64,000 nucleotides of DNA, taken from NCBI RefSeq assembly GCF_002797685.1, contig NZ_PGFH01000003.1:181959-245958 (forward strand), in the 5' to 3' direction. This document shows positions 44,417-58,340 of this stretch, one piece after another. The DNA is from Salinibacterium amurskyense. Its GTDB lineage: Bacteria > Actinomycetota > Actinomycetes > Actinomycetales > Microbacteriaceae. Position 1 is the stretch's first letter, and the number at the start of each line of letters is the position of its first letter. The notes under the pieces are model-generated. The model made no database searches. It was given only the letters and a program-made list of their open reading frames with translations, and was not told the origin of the DNA. The position numbers and the translations under genes were made by a program.

Positions 44417-45351
44417 GCGCGAGCGTACTGTACGACGCCCCCGGTCCGAAGACCCGGCGCAATTCGGCCATCGCCTCTGCTGTCGGTGCCGTACTGATCA
44501 TCGGCCTGATCATCTGGGTCTACTTCATCCTCGCTGCACCCCGTGTCAGTGCCAACGGTGCCGAGCAGCCTGGACTCTTCGACCCGTCGCGAACCGACAT
44601 CCTCGCCGACCCTGAAATCTGGGGCGCCTTCGGCCGCGGTGTGCTCAACACTCTGCGCATGGCGGGGGTCGCGGCAGTGCTCGCGATCATCATCGGAATT
44701 TTGTTTTCGTTTGGGCGCACTGCGGCATCCAAGTGGGTTCGTATCCCGACGTCGATCGCGCTTGAGATCTTCCGCGGTATGCCGCTGTTGCTCCTCATTT
44801 TCTTCGTGTTCCTCATGTTCTCGACCGGTGGTTACTGGGCCGGTGTGCTGGGTCTCGCGATCTACAACGGCGCGATCATCGGTGAAGCATTGCGAGCGGG
44901 CATTAGTTCGCTGCCCAAGGGGCAACGCGAAGGTGGTCTGTCGATCGGCCTCACTTCGCTGCAGACACGGTTTATCGTGGAGTTCCCGCAAGCTTTCCGT
45001 CAGATGTTGCCGATCATTTTGGCGCAGCTTGTCGTGCTGTTGAAAGACACCTCTCTTGCGTACGTCGTTGCGTACCCCGAGCTTTCGCGCACGATCAAGG
45101 AGCTTCAGAACTTCTACGGCAGCCGCTACGTCTTCACTCTTTTCGCGGTCGGACTCGTTATCTACCTCGTCATGAACGTAACCCTGTCGTACGTTGCTCG
45201 CTACGTGGCAAAGAAGAGCGGACCGAAGGATGGTGCGACCACTCCAGATGCTCCTAAGCAGCCGGGTGTAGATGGTACGCGTGCCATCACGATGCCGCCG
45301 CGCGGTCACGCTAGCTACGGCGACAACAGCGGCGGCGCCGGCGGGTACTAG
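44413..45351 (+). CDS. Amino-acid ABC transporter permease (second)
   Basis: 312 aa. It is longer than the first permease because of an N-terminal tail with its own helix (about 15-40) and a Pro/Gly-rich C-terminal tail (about 275-312). GEALRAGISSLPKGQREGGLSIGLTSLQTRFIVEFPQAFRQMLPIILAQLVVLLKDTSLAYVV is the EAA coupling region (GluD-like). The two permeases form the heterodimeric channel. Confidence 0.92.
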   Translation: MSASVLYDAPGPKTRRNSAIASAVGAVLIIGLIIWVYFILAAPRVSANGAEQPGLFDPSRTDILADPEIWGAFGRGVLNTLRMAGVAAVLAIIIGILFSFGRTAASKWVRIPTSIALEIFRGMPLLLLIFFVFLMFSTGGYWAGVLGLAIYNGAIIGEALRAGISSLPKGQREGGLSIGLTSLQTRFIVEFPQAFRQMLPIILAQLVVLLKDTSLAYVVAYPELSRTIKELQNFYGSRYVFTLFAVGLVIYLVMNVTLSYVARYVAKKSGPKDGATTPDAPKQPGVDGTRAITMPPRGHASYGDNSGGAGGY

Positions 45352-46442
<1,091 letters not shown>

Positions 46443-46443
<1 letters not shown>

Positions 46444-48935
46444 TGAAAGTTCCCATGAGTTGGTTGCGGGAATTCGTAGAGATCCCCGCAGACATCACCC
46501 ACGAGCAAGTCCACGCTGCCCTCGTCAAGGTCGGCTTTGAAGAAGAAGACGTTCACGGCTTCGACATTTCTGGCCCCGTTGTTGTTGGCCAGGTGCTCGA
46601 ATTCGTTGGCGAACCCCAGTCCAACGGCAAGACCATCAACTGGTGCCAAGTTGATGTCGGCGAAGCCGAGCCTCGCGGCATCGTCTGTGGAGCCCACAAC
46701 TTCGTTGTCGGCGACAAGGTCGTTGTCACGCTGCCCGGTTCAGTCCTTCCGGGCCCGTTCCCTATTGCTGCGCGCAAGACCTACGGTCACGTCTCCGATG
46801 GAATGATCGCGTCTACTCGCGAGCTCGGCCTCGGCGATGAGCACGACGGCATCCTCGTACTATCCACGCTGGGTCTCGACCCCGCGGTCGGAACGAGCGC
46901 GATTGAACTGCTTGGTCTTGATGACTTTGCGGTAGAGATCAACGTCACACCTGACCGCGGTTACGCGATGTCGCTGCGCGGCGTTGCTCGCGAATACGCG
47001 CTCTCGACGGGCGCTACGTTCACTGACCCCGCTGATGCTCCCGCCATCACCGAGGCGAGCGGTTTCCCCGTGGTCATCGCCGACGACGCGCCCATTCGCG
47101 GTCGCGCCGGGGTGCGAGCCTTCGTCACCCGTGTCGTACGGAACGTGGATGTCACCAAGCCAACGCCCACGTGGATGATCACGCGTCTGGCGCTGGCCGG
47201 CATCCGCTCGATCTCGCTCACGGTCGACATCACTAACTATGTGATGCTCGAGCTCGGGCAGCCGATTCACGCGTACGACCTCGACCGTGTAGCAGGCGGC
47301 CTCACGGTCCGTCGGGCTCAGGCAGGGGAGATCCTCGCAACGCTCGACGACAAGTCGCGCACGCTGGACCCCGAAGACCTGCTGATCACTGATGAGTCAG
47401 GCCCGATCGGTCTTGCTGGCGTTATGGGTGGAGCGAGCACTGAGATTACAGATTCCTCGACCAACGTCTTGATCGAAGCCGCAAACTTCGAGCCCATTTC
47501 GATCGCGCGTACCGCTCGTCGTCACAAGCTCGGCAGCGAAGCGTCGCGTCGCTTCGAGCGCGGTGTCGACCCGCTGGTGGCTCCGGCCGCTGCGGCGCGC
47601 GTCGTTGAGTTGCTGGTTGAACTGGGTGGCGGAACTGTCGACGAGCTCGGCAGCGACTTGCTCGCCGACCACGTCGCGGATGCCGTCGACCTGCCCGAGG
47701 GCTACGCTCAGGGCCTCATTGGAGTGAACTACTCTGCTGACGAGATCACCGATTCGCTGCAGGCGATTGGTGCAACGGTCGAGTCGACCGAAACAGGCTG
47801 GAGCGTTACTCCTCCGAGCTGGCGTCCCGACCTTGGCGACAAGACAACGCTCGTCGAAGAAGTAGCTCGCATTGTGGGCTACAACCGCATTCCCGCTGTG
47901 CTTCCTGTTGCGCCTCCGGGCCGCGGGCTCACTCGCGCCCAGCGACTGCGACGTACGGTGTCGAACAGCCTCGCAGCATCCGGCCTCACCGAGGTCCTGG
48001 CCTACCCGTTCATCTCGCAGCACTCGAACGACCTCTTTGGGGCGTCCGAGGCCGGGGGAGCGACCACGATTAAGCTTGCGAACGCTCTGGACCCGGATGC
48101 CGCCACGATGCGTCGTTCGTTGATCCCCGGCCTCGCAGCCATCGCTCACCGCAACGTTTCTCGCGGGCTGACCGATCTGGCGCTCTTCGAGGTCGGAACA
48201 GTCTTCCTGCCCGAAGCTGGACGCAGCTATGGAAGCACTTCGCTGCCGCTCGGCTACGAATTGCCGAGTGACGCGGTTCTCGCCGACTTGCGCTCGAGCA
48301 TCCCGCAGCAACCGTGGCACGTCGCCGCACTGTTCCTCGGCGATGCCGTGACGCGTCAGCCGGGCCAGCAGCCCGTCTCCCGTGGACTCGCGGATGCTCT
48401 GGCCACTGTTCAGCTCGTGGCGGCGACGCTCTCGGTCGAGATCGACATTGTCACGGGCAGCCATCACTCGATGCACCCCGGCCGCACCGCGGAGCTTCGC
48501 GTTGGCGACAACACCGTGGGCTACGCCGGAGAACTGCTTCCTGCACTCGCCCAGGAGCTCGACCTGCCGCGCGTCGTTGCGGTGCTCGAACTTGACCTCA
48601 GCGTGCTGATTCAGAGTGCGGCAGCAGACGTCGCGGCCACGCCGATCGTCTCCTACCCGGCAGCGACCCAGGATCTTTCTTTGGTAGTGCCGACGGAGGT
48701 GCAGGCTGGTGAGCTCTTGGCTCTCATCCGCGAGGGTGCTGGTGAGCTCTTAGAGCACGTGCGTCTTGTCGACGATTACCGCGGAACGGGTATTCCCGAG
48801 GCGCACAAGTCGCTGACGTTCGCGCTGCGCTTCCGTGCCGTCGACCGCACGCTCACGCAGGCTGAAGCCACTGACGCGAAGAACGCCGCTGTCGCTCTCG
48901 CCGGCGAACGTGTCGGCGCCGAGCTGCGCGAGTAG
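46443..48935 (+). CDS. pheT: Phenylalanyl-tRNA synthetase beta subunit
   Basis: 830 aa, full length. An EMAP/tRNA-binding fold (about 40-150), B3/4 editing domain (about 215-370; VDITNYVMLELGQPIHAYDLDRV is typical), B5 domain (about 400-475), a catalytic-like core (about 490-720) and a C-terminal anticodon-binding ferredoxin fold (YPAATQDLSLVVP onward) are in the standard order. Starts one base into the pheS stop. Ends in an 18-bp terminator hairpin. Confidence 0.96.
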
Positions 48936-48953
48936 AACAGAACCTCGCAACAC

Positions 48954-48994
48954 CGAAAGCCGGTCGTCACCATTGCGGTGACGACCGGCTTTCG
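48954..48994. terminator. Bidirectional terminator between pheT and DUF937 gene
   Basis: Perfect 18-bp stem (48954-48971 with 48977-48994) around ATTGC, between convergent genes. Confidence 0.85.
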
Positions 48995-49009
48995 TCGTTG
49001 TGTGCAGGC

Positions 49010-49558
49010 CTAACGCTTGCCGCCGCCGAGCAGACCGCCAATGAGGCCGCCGACAAGGTCTTGACCGCCAGCATTGCCCAAGAGACCACCGAGCAAGCCG
49101 CCGATGCCACCGGCATCGGCCTTCGCGGGCTCGGCAGCAGCGGGCGCCGCCTTCTGGCCCAAGAACTGCGAGCCGACCCACGAGATCACAATCGGAGCGA
49201 CGATCGGGAGCAACTTGGCGATCAGATCACTCGTGACGTTCGCGTCAGCGTTGTTGTCGGCGACGGCGGAAGCGACATCCGCCTGCTTGCCTCCGAACAC
49301 GTTGGAGACAATCTTGGCGCCGTCAGCGACATCGATGTCGTCAACCGTGCTCGCGCGCGGGACTTTCGTGCCGTGAGTGGACAGCGCGCCTTCGAGCGAC
49401 TTCGCACCGGCGTCATCCTTGGCATTGGCGGCCATCCCACCGATGAGAGTGGGGATGACTTGTTTGACAGCCGCTTCGGCCAAGTCTTCGTTGACGCCGA
49501 GTTTTGCGGCAATGTCGCCGATGGGGATCAGGTTGAGCAGACCACTGAGGTCAGACAT
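49010..49558 (-). CDS. DUF937 protein with Gly-Leu-rich tail
   Basis: 182 aa from the ATG after AAGGAG; longer upstream frames lack a ribosome-binding site. MSDLSGLLNLIPIGDIAAKLGVNEDLAEAAVKQVIPTLIGGMAANA and the repeat in the middle (VSNVFGG ... LIAKLLPIVAPIVISWVG) are DUF937 signatures; the family function is unknown. The tail (about 150-182) consists of GGLLGGLLG-like repeats that could form an amyloid-like or amphipathic segment. The gene stands alone. Confidence 0.88.
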   Translation of the reverse strand: MSDLSGLLNLIPIGDIAAKLGVNEDLAEAAVKQVIPTLIGGMAANAKDDAGAKSLEGALSTHGTKVPRASTVDDIDVADGAKIVSNVFGGKQADVASAVADNNADANVTSDLIAKLLPIVAPIVISWVGSQFLGQKAAPAAAEPAKADAGGIGGLLGGLLGNAGGQDLVGGLIGGLLGGGKR

Positions 49559-49827
49559 AGGGCTCCTTAATGGGGGATGAAACGAGAGCGGACTCGCCAC
49601 AACCAGCGTACCGATTAGCCTGCCGCGCAGTGAGGGGACTATTCTAGAAATGTGACCGACCTCCGCGCCTGCTGCCAGCGACTCTCGCTGCGCTTTGTTG
49701 CGCCGTCTTCGCCGGTACTGCGCGGGGCTGACGAGCGACGATAGGCGGAGTTTCGCCACGACCCACGAGGTTGTGTGAAACGCCGCCGCAAGTGTTCTCG
49801 TTTCCGAACCCCACTGAAGGTAATTCC

Positions 49828-50874
49828 ATGTCAATTTCGGTCGCTGTGGCCGGTGCCAGCGGTTATGCCGGTGGCGAGCTTCTTCGCCTGTTGTCCACCC
49901 ACCCTGAGTTCGATGTTCGAACCGTGACGGCGTTTAGTAACGCTGGCCAACGGTTGATCGATGTCCAGCCGCATTTGCGCTCGCTGGCGCACCTTGAACT
50001 CCAGCCGACGGAGCCGTCAGTGCTCGCCGGCCACGATGTTGTTTTCTTTGCTCTGCCCCACGGTAAGTCGGGGGAGTTGACGGCTGAACTCAGCCCCGAC
50101 ACTCTCGTCGTTGACTGTGGTGCTGACCACCGCCTCACGAGCCCTGAAGATTGGGCCGCGTTTTACGGTGGCGAGTACTTCGGCGCTTGGGACTACGGGA
50201 TGCCCGAGCTGCTGCATGCCGCTGGTGGCACGCAACGGCAAGTGCTCGCCGGCTCGAAGCGTATTGCGGTGCCCGGTTGTAACGTCACGGCAATCACGCT
50301 GGCTCTCGCCCCCGGCATCCGTTCGTCTCTTATCGAGGCTGAGGACATCGTGGCAGTGCTTGCTGTCGGGCCATCCGGTGCGGGCAAGAGTCTCAAGGTA
50401 AACCTCTTGGCGAGTGAAATGATGGGGTCCGCCTCGGCGTATGCCGTCGGCGGTACGCATCGTCACACTCCTGAGATCGCTCAGAATTTGAAGGTCGCGG
50501 GTGCCGAGAGCGTCACCGTCTCGTTCACGCCGATGCTCGTGCCGATGTCGCGGGGAATCCTCGCTACGACAACAGCCAAGCTTGCTGAGGGCGTCACTGC
50601 CGCTCAGGTGCGCGAAGCGTGGGAGACCGCGTACGCCGACGAACCCTTCGTTCACGTGTTGCCGGAGGGGCAGTTCCCGCGCACGGCGGATACTCTCGGC
50701 GCCAATACTGCCCTCATCGGTCTTGCTATCGACGAGGCCGCTCGTCGCGTCGTCGTTGTGAGTGCGATCGACAATCTCGTCAAGGGAACCGCAGGCGCCG
50801 CCATTCAATCGACAAATATTGCGTTGGGCCTCGAGGAAACCCTCGGTCTGGCGCTGGACGGAGTAGCACCATGA
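49828..50874 (+). CDS. argC: N-acetyl-gamma-glutamyl-phosphate reductase
   Basis: 348 aa. It makes N-acetylglutamate semialdehyde with [29 protein letters not shown] is the Rossmann loop; [15 protein letters not shown] carries the catalytic Cys; [12 protein letters not shown] the catalytic His. GAAGG precedes ATG 49828. It leads argCJBDF, whose coding sequences overlap by 1-4 nt, so the five are translated as one unit. No clear ARG box was seen in the 90 bp upstream. Confidence 0.96.
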   Translation: MSISVAVAGASGYAGGELLRLLSTHPEFDVRTVTAFSNAGQRLIDVQPHLRSLAHLELQPTEPSVLAGHDVVFFALPHGKSGELTAELSPDTLVVDCGADHRLTSPEDWAAFYGGEYFGAWDYGMPELLHAAGGTQRQVLAGSKRIAVPGCNVTAITLALAPGIRSSLIEAEDIVAVLAVGPSGAGKSLKVNLLASEMMGSASAYAVGGTHRHTPEIAQNLKVAGAESVTVSFTPMLVPMSRGILATTTAKLAEGVTAAQVREAWETAYADEPFVHVLPEGQFPRTADTLGANTALIGLAIDEAARRVVVVSAIDNLVKGTAGAAIQSTNIALGLEETLGLALDGVAP

Positions 50875-52022
50875 GTGTCACAGCAGCCGCAGGATTCGAA
50901 GCCGCCGGTGTCGAAGCCGGCCTCAAAGCGAGTGGCGGCCTCGATGTCGCCCTCGTCGTCAACCGCGGGCCCCGCTTCGATGCGGCCGCGGTATTCACGA
51001 GCAATCGTGCCCAAGCGCATCCGATTATCTGGTCGAAGCAGGTCATTGACGATGGAGTGGTCACGGCGATTGCTCTCAACTCCGGTGGTGCTAACTGCTT
51101 TACCGGGCCGCAGGGTTTCCAGGTGACGCATGCCACTGCCGAGCACGTTGCCGAGACCCTGGGCGCTTCGGCCGGCGACATCCTCGTCTGTTCGACCGGT
51201 CTTATCGGTGAACAGCTTCCGCAAGACAAGGTTCTCGCCGGAATGTCTGCTGCAGCCTCCGCGCTCAGCACTGAGGGCGGCACTAATGCGTCGCTCGCCA
51301 TCATGACGACCGACAGCAAGCCCAAGACCGCCGTCGCTGCGGGAACCGGCTACACCGTCGGTGGCATGGCCAAGGGCGCCGGGATGCTCGCACCAGGCCT
51401 CGCGACAATGCTCGTGGTCATCACCACTGACGCCGCTGTCGCCTCCGCCGGCCTCGACGCGGCGCTGCGCGAAGCGACTCGCCTCACCTTCGACCGCCTC
51501 GACTCCGACGGCTGCATGTCGACCAACGACCAAGTAACGCTCATGGCCTCCGGCGCCTCGGGCGTGACTCCCGACGCGGCCGAGTTTGCCGCGCTCGTCA
51601 CGAGCGTGTGCAACGACTTGGCCGAACAGCTGCAGGGCGATGCTGAGGGCGCAAGCCACGACATCCGCATCGAAGTTGTGGGTGCTGCGAGCGAAGACGA
51701 CGCTGTTATCGTCGGCCGCTCGGTTGCCCGCAACAATCTCTTCAAGGCAGCCATCTTCGGCAACGACCCCAACTGGGGCCGCGTGTTGGCGGCAATCGGA
51801 ACCACGGATGCCGCTTTCGACCCCTACGCGGTCGACGTTTCGATGAACGGTGTGCGGGTCTGCCACGCGGGTGCCCCCGACTGTTCGCGCGACGAAGTGG
51901 ATCTCGCGGGCCGTGCTGTGCACGTGCTGATCGATCTTGCTACGGGCGATGCCGAAGCAACCATTCTGACCAACGACCTCACGCACGATTACGTGCATGA
52001 GAACAGCGCGTACTCCAGCTGA
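50871..52022 (+). CDS. argJ: Bifunctional ornithine acetyltransferase / acetylglutamate synthase
   Basis: 383 aa. It recycles acetyl groups from acetylornithine to glutamate. [20 protein letters not shown] (about residues 168-187) contains the Ala-Thr self-cleavage site; the Thr becomes the nucleophile of the beta chain. [10 protein letters not shown] (oxyanion region) and [14 protein letters not shown] are conserved. ATG 50871 overlaps the argC stop (ATGA); the longer frame from 50619 is inside argC. Confidence 0.95.
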   Translation: MSVTAAAGFEAAGVEAGLKASGGLDVALVVNRGPRFDAAAVFTSNRAQAHPIIWSKQVIDDGVVTAIALNSGGANCFTGPQGFQVTHATAEHVAETLGASAGDILVCSTGLIGEQLPQDKVLAGMSAAASALSTEGGTNASLAIMTTDSKPKTAVAAGTGYTVGGMAKGAGMLAPGLATMLVVITTDAAVASAGLDAALREATRLTFDRLDSDGCMSTNDQVTLMASGASGVTPDAAEFAALVTSVCNDLAEQLQGDAEGASHDIRIEVVGAASEDDAVIVGRSVARNNLFKAAIFGNDPNWGRVLAAIGTTDAAFDPYAVDVSMNGVRVCHAGAPDCSRDEVDLAGRAVHVLIDLATGDAEATILTNDLTHDYVHENSAYSS

Positions 52023-52936
52023 TGCCGGCATTCACACACGGCGCTGAACACGAGCAGGCCATGACTAAGGCGGGAGTGCTTATTGAGGCACTTCCGTGGT
52101 TGAAGCGTTTTCGCAACCGCATCATTGTGGTGAAGTTCGGCGGCAATGCCATGATCAACGACGAACTCAAGCGCGCTTTTGTGCAGGACATGGTGTATCT
52201 GCGTCTTGCTGGTGTTCGCCCCGTGATTGTTCACGGTGGTGGGCCCCAGATCACTAAGGAGCTCAAGATTCGCGGTATCGAGTCGGAGTTCCGCGCGGGC
52301 TACCGCGTGACGACCGAAGAGTCGATTGACGTCGTGCGGGATGTTCTCACCGACCAGGTGGGGGCAGAACTCGTCGATCTCATCAACGAGCACGGAGATC
52401 TCGCTAACGGCATTGCCGGACACGAGCATTCGCTGTTTATCGGTGAGCGCATGATCAAGGAGATCGAAGGCAAGCGCGTCGATCTCGGGCTCGTCGGCAA
52501 CGTCACCGAGGTTGACCCTCAGCGGGTACTCGATGTGCTCGCGAGTGACAACATTCCCGTGGTGTCCACGCTTGCTCAAGAAGCTGGCGAGATCGCGGAT
52601 GACGCTTCGGGCTTGCTCAATGTGAACGCTGACTCTGCCGCGGCGGCGCTCGCGATCGCCCTGGATGCAGCCAAGCTCGTCATCCTCACCGATGTTGCTG
52701 GTCTCTATAGCGACTGGCCCAACCGTGAGTCGCTCGTTTCCATCATCAACACCGATGAACTCCGTGAACTGCTGCCGAGTCTTGAGTCGGGCATGATCCC
52801 CAAGATGACCGCGTGCCTTGAAGCCGTGGATGCCGGTGTACCTAAGGCCGCCATTATCGATGGGCGTGCCCCGCACTCGATCCTCCTCGAAGTGTTCACG
52901 CAAGATGGAATTGGCACCGAGGTGGTACCTGCATGA
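52022..52936 (+). CDS. argB: Acetylglutamate kinase
   Basis: 304 aa amino-acid-kinase fold. IVVKFGGNAMINDELK is the phosphate loop; VIVHGGGPQI the substrate loop; LNVNADSAAAALAIALDAAKLVILTDVAGLY the nucleotide site. The N-terminal 25-residue helix (ALIEALPWLKRF-like) is of the arginine-sensitive hexameric class, so feedback inhibition by arginine is likely. TGATG overlap with argJ. Confidence 0.96.
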   Translation: MPAFTHGAEHEQAMTKAGVLIEALPWLKRFRNRIIVVKFGGNAMINDELKRAFVQDMVYLRLAGVRPVIVHGGGPQITKELKIRGIESEFRAGYRVTTEESIDVVRDVLTDQVGAELVDLINEHGDLANGIAGHEHSLFIGERMIKEIEGKRVDLGLVGNVTEVDPQRVLDVLASDNIPVVSTLAQEAGEIADDASGLLNVNADSAAAALAIALDAAKLVILTDVAGLYSDWPNRESLVSIINTDELRELLPSLESGMIPKMTACLEAVDAGVPKAAIIDGRAPHSILLEVFTQDGIGTEVVPA

Positions 52937-54120
52937 GCTGGCAAGACGACTACAACCGCCGCATGATGAATACCTTCGGTACGCCGAAGGTTGAACTCGT
53001 GCGCGGTGAGGGCTGCACTGTCTTTGATTCCGACGGCAAGCGCTACCTCGACTTCCTCGGCGGAATTGCCGTGAACTCGCTCGGTCACAACCACCCGGCC
53101 GTCGTCGGAGCACTCACGAGCCAGGCGAACCTGCTTCATGTCTCGAACTTCTTCGCGACCGAACCGCAACTCGCACTCGCCGAACGCCTCCTGCGTATCT
53201 CGGGAGCAGGCGAAGAGGGGCGTGTGTTCTTCGCGAACTCGGGCACCGAAGCAAACGAGGCAGCCGTGAAGCTGGCTCGCCGCACGGGTCGCCCGCGCAT
53301 CCTCTCGTTGAAAGACTCCTTCCACGGTCGTTCCATCGGCGCACTCTCCATCACGGGTAAGGCCGCACTTCGCGAACCCTTCGAGCCGCTGATGCCCAAT
53401 GTCGACATCATTGACACCACGATCGAGGCGCTCGCCGCAGCGATCGGGCCGGATGTCGCAGCACTCTTCGTCGAGCCCATCAAGGGCGAGGCTGGCGTGC
53501 AGCCGCTTCCCGAGGGCTACCTCGAAGCAGCGCGAGAACTCACGACGCAACACGGTGTGCTCCTCATCGTCGACGAGATCCAGACCGGGGCCGGACGCAC
53601 CGGGCGCTGGTTTGGCTTCCAAGAGAGCGGCATTGTTCCCGACGCGATCACCCTCGCGAAGGGAATTGGCGGGGGAGTGCCGATTGGCGCCCTCGTGACC
53701 TTTGGTGCGGCATCCGCTCTCTTGCAGCCGGGGCAGCACGGCACCACGTTCGGCGGAAACCCACTCGTGTGTGCGGTCAGTAATGCCGTGCTCACGCAGA
53801 TCGAAAGCGACGACCTCGTGGCGAACTCCGCCGCGCGGGGTGCCCAGCTGCGTGCGGCGATCGAGGCGATCGGATCACCGCTGGTGAGTGAGTTGCGTGG
53901 TCGCGGGCTCCTCATCGGTATCGGTCTTTCGCAGCCCGTCGCTCAGCAGGTTGTGGCAGTGGCGCTCGATCACGGGCTCATTGTTAATGCTCCCAACGAG
54001 TCGACGGTTCGACTTGCACCACCCCTGATCATTGGCGATGCCGAGATCACCGAATTCATCGACACGTTCAGCGCTGTGCTGAACGCAGTACTCAACGACG
54101 CACCTACGGAGGCATCATGA
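52933..54120 (+). CDS. argD: Acetylornithine aminotransferase
   Basis: 395 aa class III PLP aminotransferase. YLDFLGGIAVNSLGHNHPAVVGAL, FFANSGTEANEAAVKLARR, LLIVDEIQTGAGRTGRWFGFQ (Asp that contacts the ring N), ITLAKGIGGGVPIGAL (Schiff-base Lys) and HGTTFGGNPLVCAV are in the proper order. It may also serve succinyldiaminopimelate transamination, as is common. ATGA overlaps on both sides. Confidence 0.95.
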   Translation: MSWQDDYNRRMMNTFGTPKVELVRGEGCTVFDSDGKRYLDFLGGIAVNSLGHNHPAVVGALTSQANLLHVSNFFATEPQLALAERLLRISGAGEEGRVFFANSGTEANEAAVKLARRTGRPRILSLKDSFHGRSIGALSITGKAALREPFEPLMPNVDIIDTTIEALAAAIGPDVAALFVEPIKGEAGVQPLPEGYLEAARELTTQHGVLLIVDEIQTGAGRTGRWFGFQESGIVPDAITLAKGIGGGVPIGALVTFGAASALLQPGQHGTTFGGNPLVCAVSNAVLTQIESDDLVANSAARGAQLRAAIEAIGSPLVSELRGRGLLIGIGLSQPVAQQVVAVALDHGLIVNAPNESTVRLAPPLIIGDAEITEFIDTFSAVLNAVLNDAPTEAS

Positions 54121-55043
54121 CCAGGCATTTTCTTCGCGATGATGACCTCAGCCCAGCTGAACAACTCGAGATCCTCGATCTCGCCGAGAAGGTCAAGGCT
54201 GACCGGTGGGGCCGCAAGCCCCTCGAAGGTCCTCAGACGGTCGCGGTGATCTTCGACAAGTCCTCGACGCGCACTCGCGTGTCTTTCGCGGTGGGTATTG
54301 CCGACCTCGGCGGTTCGCCACTCATTATCTCCACGGCCAACAGTCAATTGGGTGGCAAGGAGACGGCATCCGACACCGCTCGTGTTCTCGAGCGCCAGGT
54401 CGCCGCCATCGTCTGGCGCACCTATGGGCAGCAGGGCCTGATCGAGATGGCTCACGGCACGCAGGTTCCCGTTATCAATGCGCTGAGCGATGAGTTCCAC
54501 CCGTGCCAGTTGCTCGCCGACCTGCTCACGATCCGCGAACACAAGGGTGAGCTCAAGGGGCTGACCGTTGCGTTCCTCGGTGACGGGGCCGACAACATGG
54601 TGCACTCGTACCTGCTCGCCGGCGCGACCGCCGGTATGCACGTGCGCATTGCCTGCCCCGAGGACTACCTGCCCTTGGCGGATGTCGTAGCCGACGCCGA
54701 AAAGATCGCAGCATCCACCGGTGGTTCGATTGCCATCATCACCGACCCGGCTGAGGCCGTCACCGGTGCTGATGTCGTCGTGACCGACACGTGGGTCTCG
54801 ATGGGCAAGGAAGACGAGAAGGCCGCACGCGTCGCTGCTCTCGGTGCCTACAAAGTGGATGCCGCCATGATGGCCCTCGCTAAGCCCGACGCCATTTTCT
54901 TGCACTGCCTCCCCGCCGACCGCGGTTATGAGGTTGAAGCCGAGGTTATCGATGGCCCGCAGAGCGTCATCTGGGATGAGGCAGAGAACCGCCTCCACGC
55001 CCAGAAGGCCCTCATGATTTGGCTGCTCGACCAAGCCGCCTAG
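54117..55043 (+). CDS. argF: Ornithine carbamoyltransferase
   Basis: 308 aa. FDKSSTRTRVSFAVGI is the carbamoyl-phosphate loop (STRTR); HPCQLLADLLTI and FLHCLPADRGYEVEAEVIDGPQSVIWDEAENRLHAQKALM are ornithine-side motifs. DTWVSMGKE is the SMG loop. In most actinobacteria argR comes next; here only 68 bp separate it from argG. Confidence 0.95.
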   Translation: MTRHFLRDDDLSPAEQLEILDLAEKVKADRWGRKPLEGPQTVAVIFDKSSTRTRVSFAVGIADLGGSPLIISTANSQLGGKETASDTARVLERQVAAIVWRTYGQQGLIEMAHGTQVPVINALSDEFHPCQLLADLLTIREHKGELKGLTVAFLGDGADNMVHSYLLAGATAGMHVRIACPEDYLPLADVVADAEKIAASTGGSIAIITDPAEAVTGADVVVTDTWVSMGKEDEKAARVAALGAYKVDAAMMALAKPDAIFLHCLPADRGYEVEAEVIDGPQSVIWDEAENRLHAQKALMIWLLDQAA

Positions 55044-55049
55044 TTTCTT

Positions 55050-55084
55050 GGCGGTTTAGCGCCGCCGCTGTAGTTCCCTAAACT
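55050..55084 (+). promoter_or_regulatory. argF-argG gap: hairpin and possible argG promoter
   Basis: GGCGG/CCGCC hairpin (55050-55066) and TAAACT (55079-55084), a possible -10 for argG about 28 nt before its start. No argR or ARG box is seen. Confidence 0.4.
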
Positions 55085-55111
55085 GATTCACGACGTCAAG
55101 GAGATAAACAC

Positions 55112-57750
<2,639 letters not shown>

Positions 57751-57752
57751 AC

Positions 57753-58340
57753 GTGTTCGATCTGCTCAGCAGGCCGGCAACTGAGGTTGCTCCGCTGTTG
57801 CTGGGGGCTGTCGTGCGCGTTGGCGAGGTCGCTGTGCGGCTTACCGAGGTCGAGGCGTATATGGGCGAGGCCGATCCCGGCTCGCATGCTTTCCGGGGGC
57901 CGGGCAAACGCAACGCCGTCATGTATGGCCCGCCCGGTCACCTCTACACGTACTTCACCTACGGCATGCACACGTGCGCGAACGTGGTGTGCATGCCCGA
58001 GGGCGTTGCCTCCGGAATCTTACTGCGGGCGGGTGAAGTAATCGAAGGCGTGGATGTCGCGGCCGAACGTCGTGCGACATCCAAGAAGCCAGCGGACCTC
58101 GCGATGGGCCCCGCTCGTCTCGCGGTAGCGCTCGGAATTCGTTTGGATGACGCTGGCACCGACCTGCAGACCGGCCGCGTTCGCCTAGAACTGCCCGAGT
58201 CGCCGTCTTCGTTCAGCGCGGGGCCGCGCACAGGCGTCGCCGGCGAGGGTGGCACTGATGAGTATCCGTGGCGCTTCTGGATTCCGGGGGAGCCGAGCGT
58301 CTCCCCGTATCGTGCCGCAGTGAAACGAAAGCGCCCCTGA
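57753..58340 (+). CDS. DNA-3-methyladenine glycosylase (AAG/MPG type)
   Basis: 195 aa. LTEVEAYMGEADPGSHAFRGPGKRNAVMYGPPGHLYTYFTYGMHTCANVVCMPEGVASGILLRAGEVIEG is the Pur_DNA_glyco core: the catalytic Glu is in VEAYMGEADPGSHA and the Tyr intercalation region is in YVYFTYGMH-like text. It excises alkylated purines in base-excision repair. GTG start 2 nt after argH, so it is in the arg operon, as in many actinobacteria. The DUF817 gene overlaps its stop. Confidence 0.92.
   Translation: MFDLLSRPATEVAPLLLGAVVRVGEVAVRLTEVEAYMGEADPGSHAFRGPGKRNAVMYGPPGHLYTYFTYGMHTCANVVCMPEGVASGILLRAGEVIEGVDVAAERRATSKKPADLAMGPARLAVALGIRLDDAGTDLQTGRVRLELPESPSSFSAGPRTGVAGEGGTDEYPWRFWIPGEPSVSPYRAAVKRKRP

Noticed and set aside
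49738..49827. ARG box upstream of argC
   Set aside because: No AT-rich palindrome of the ARG type could be found in the 90 bp before the start.
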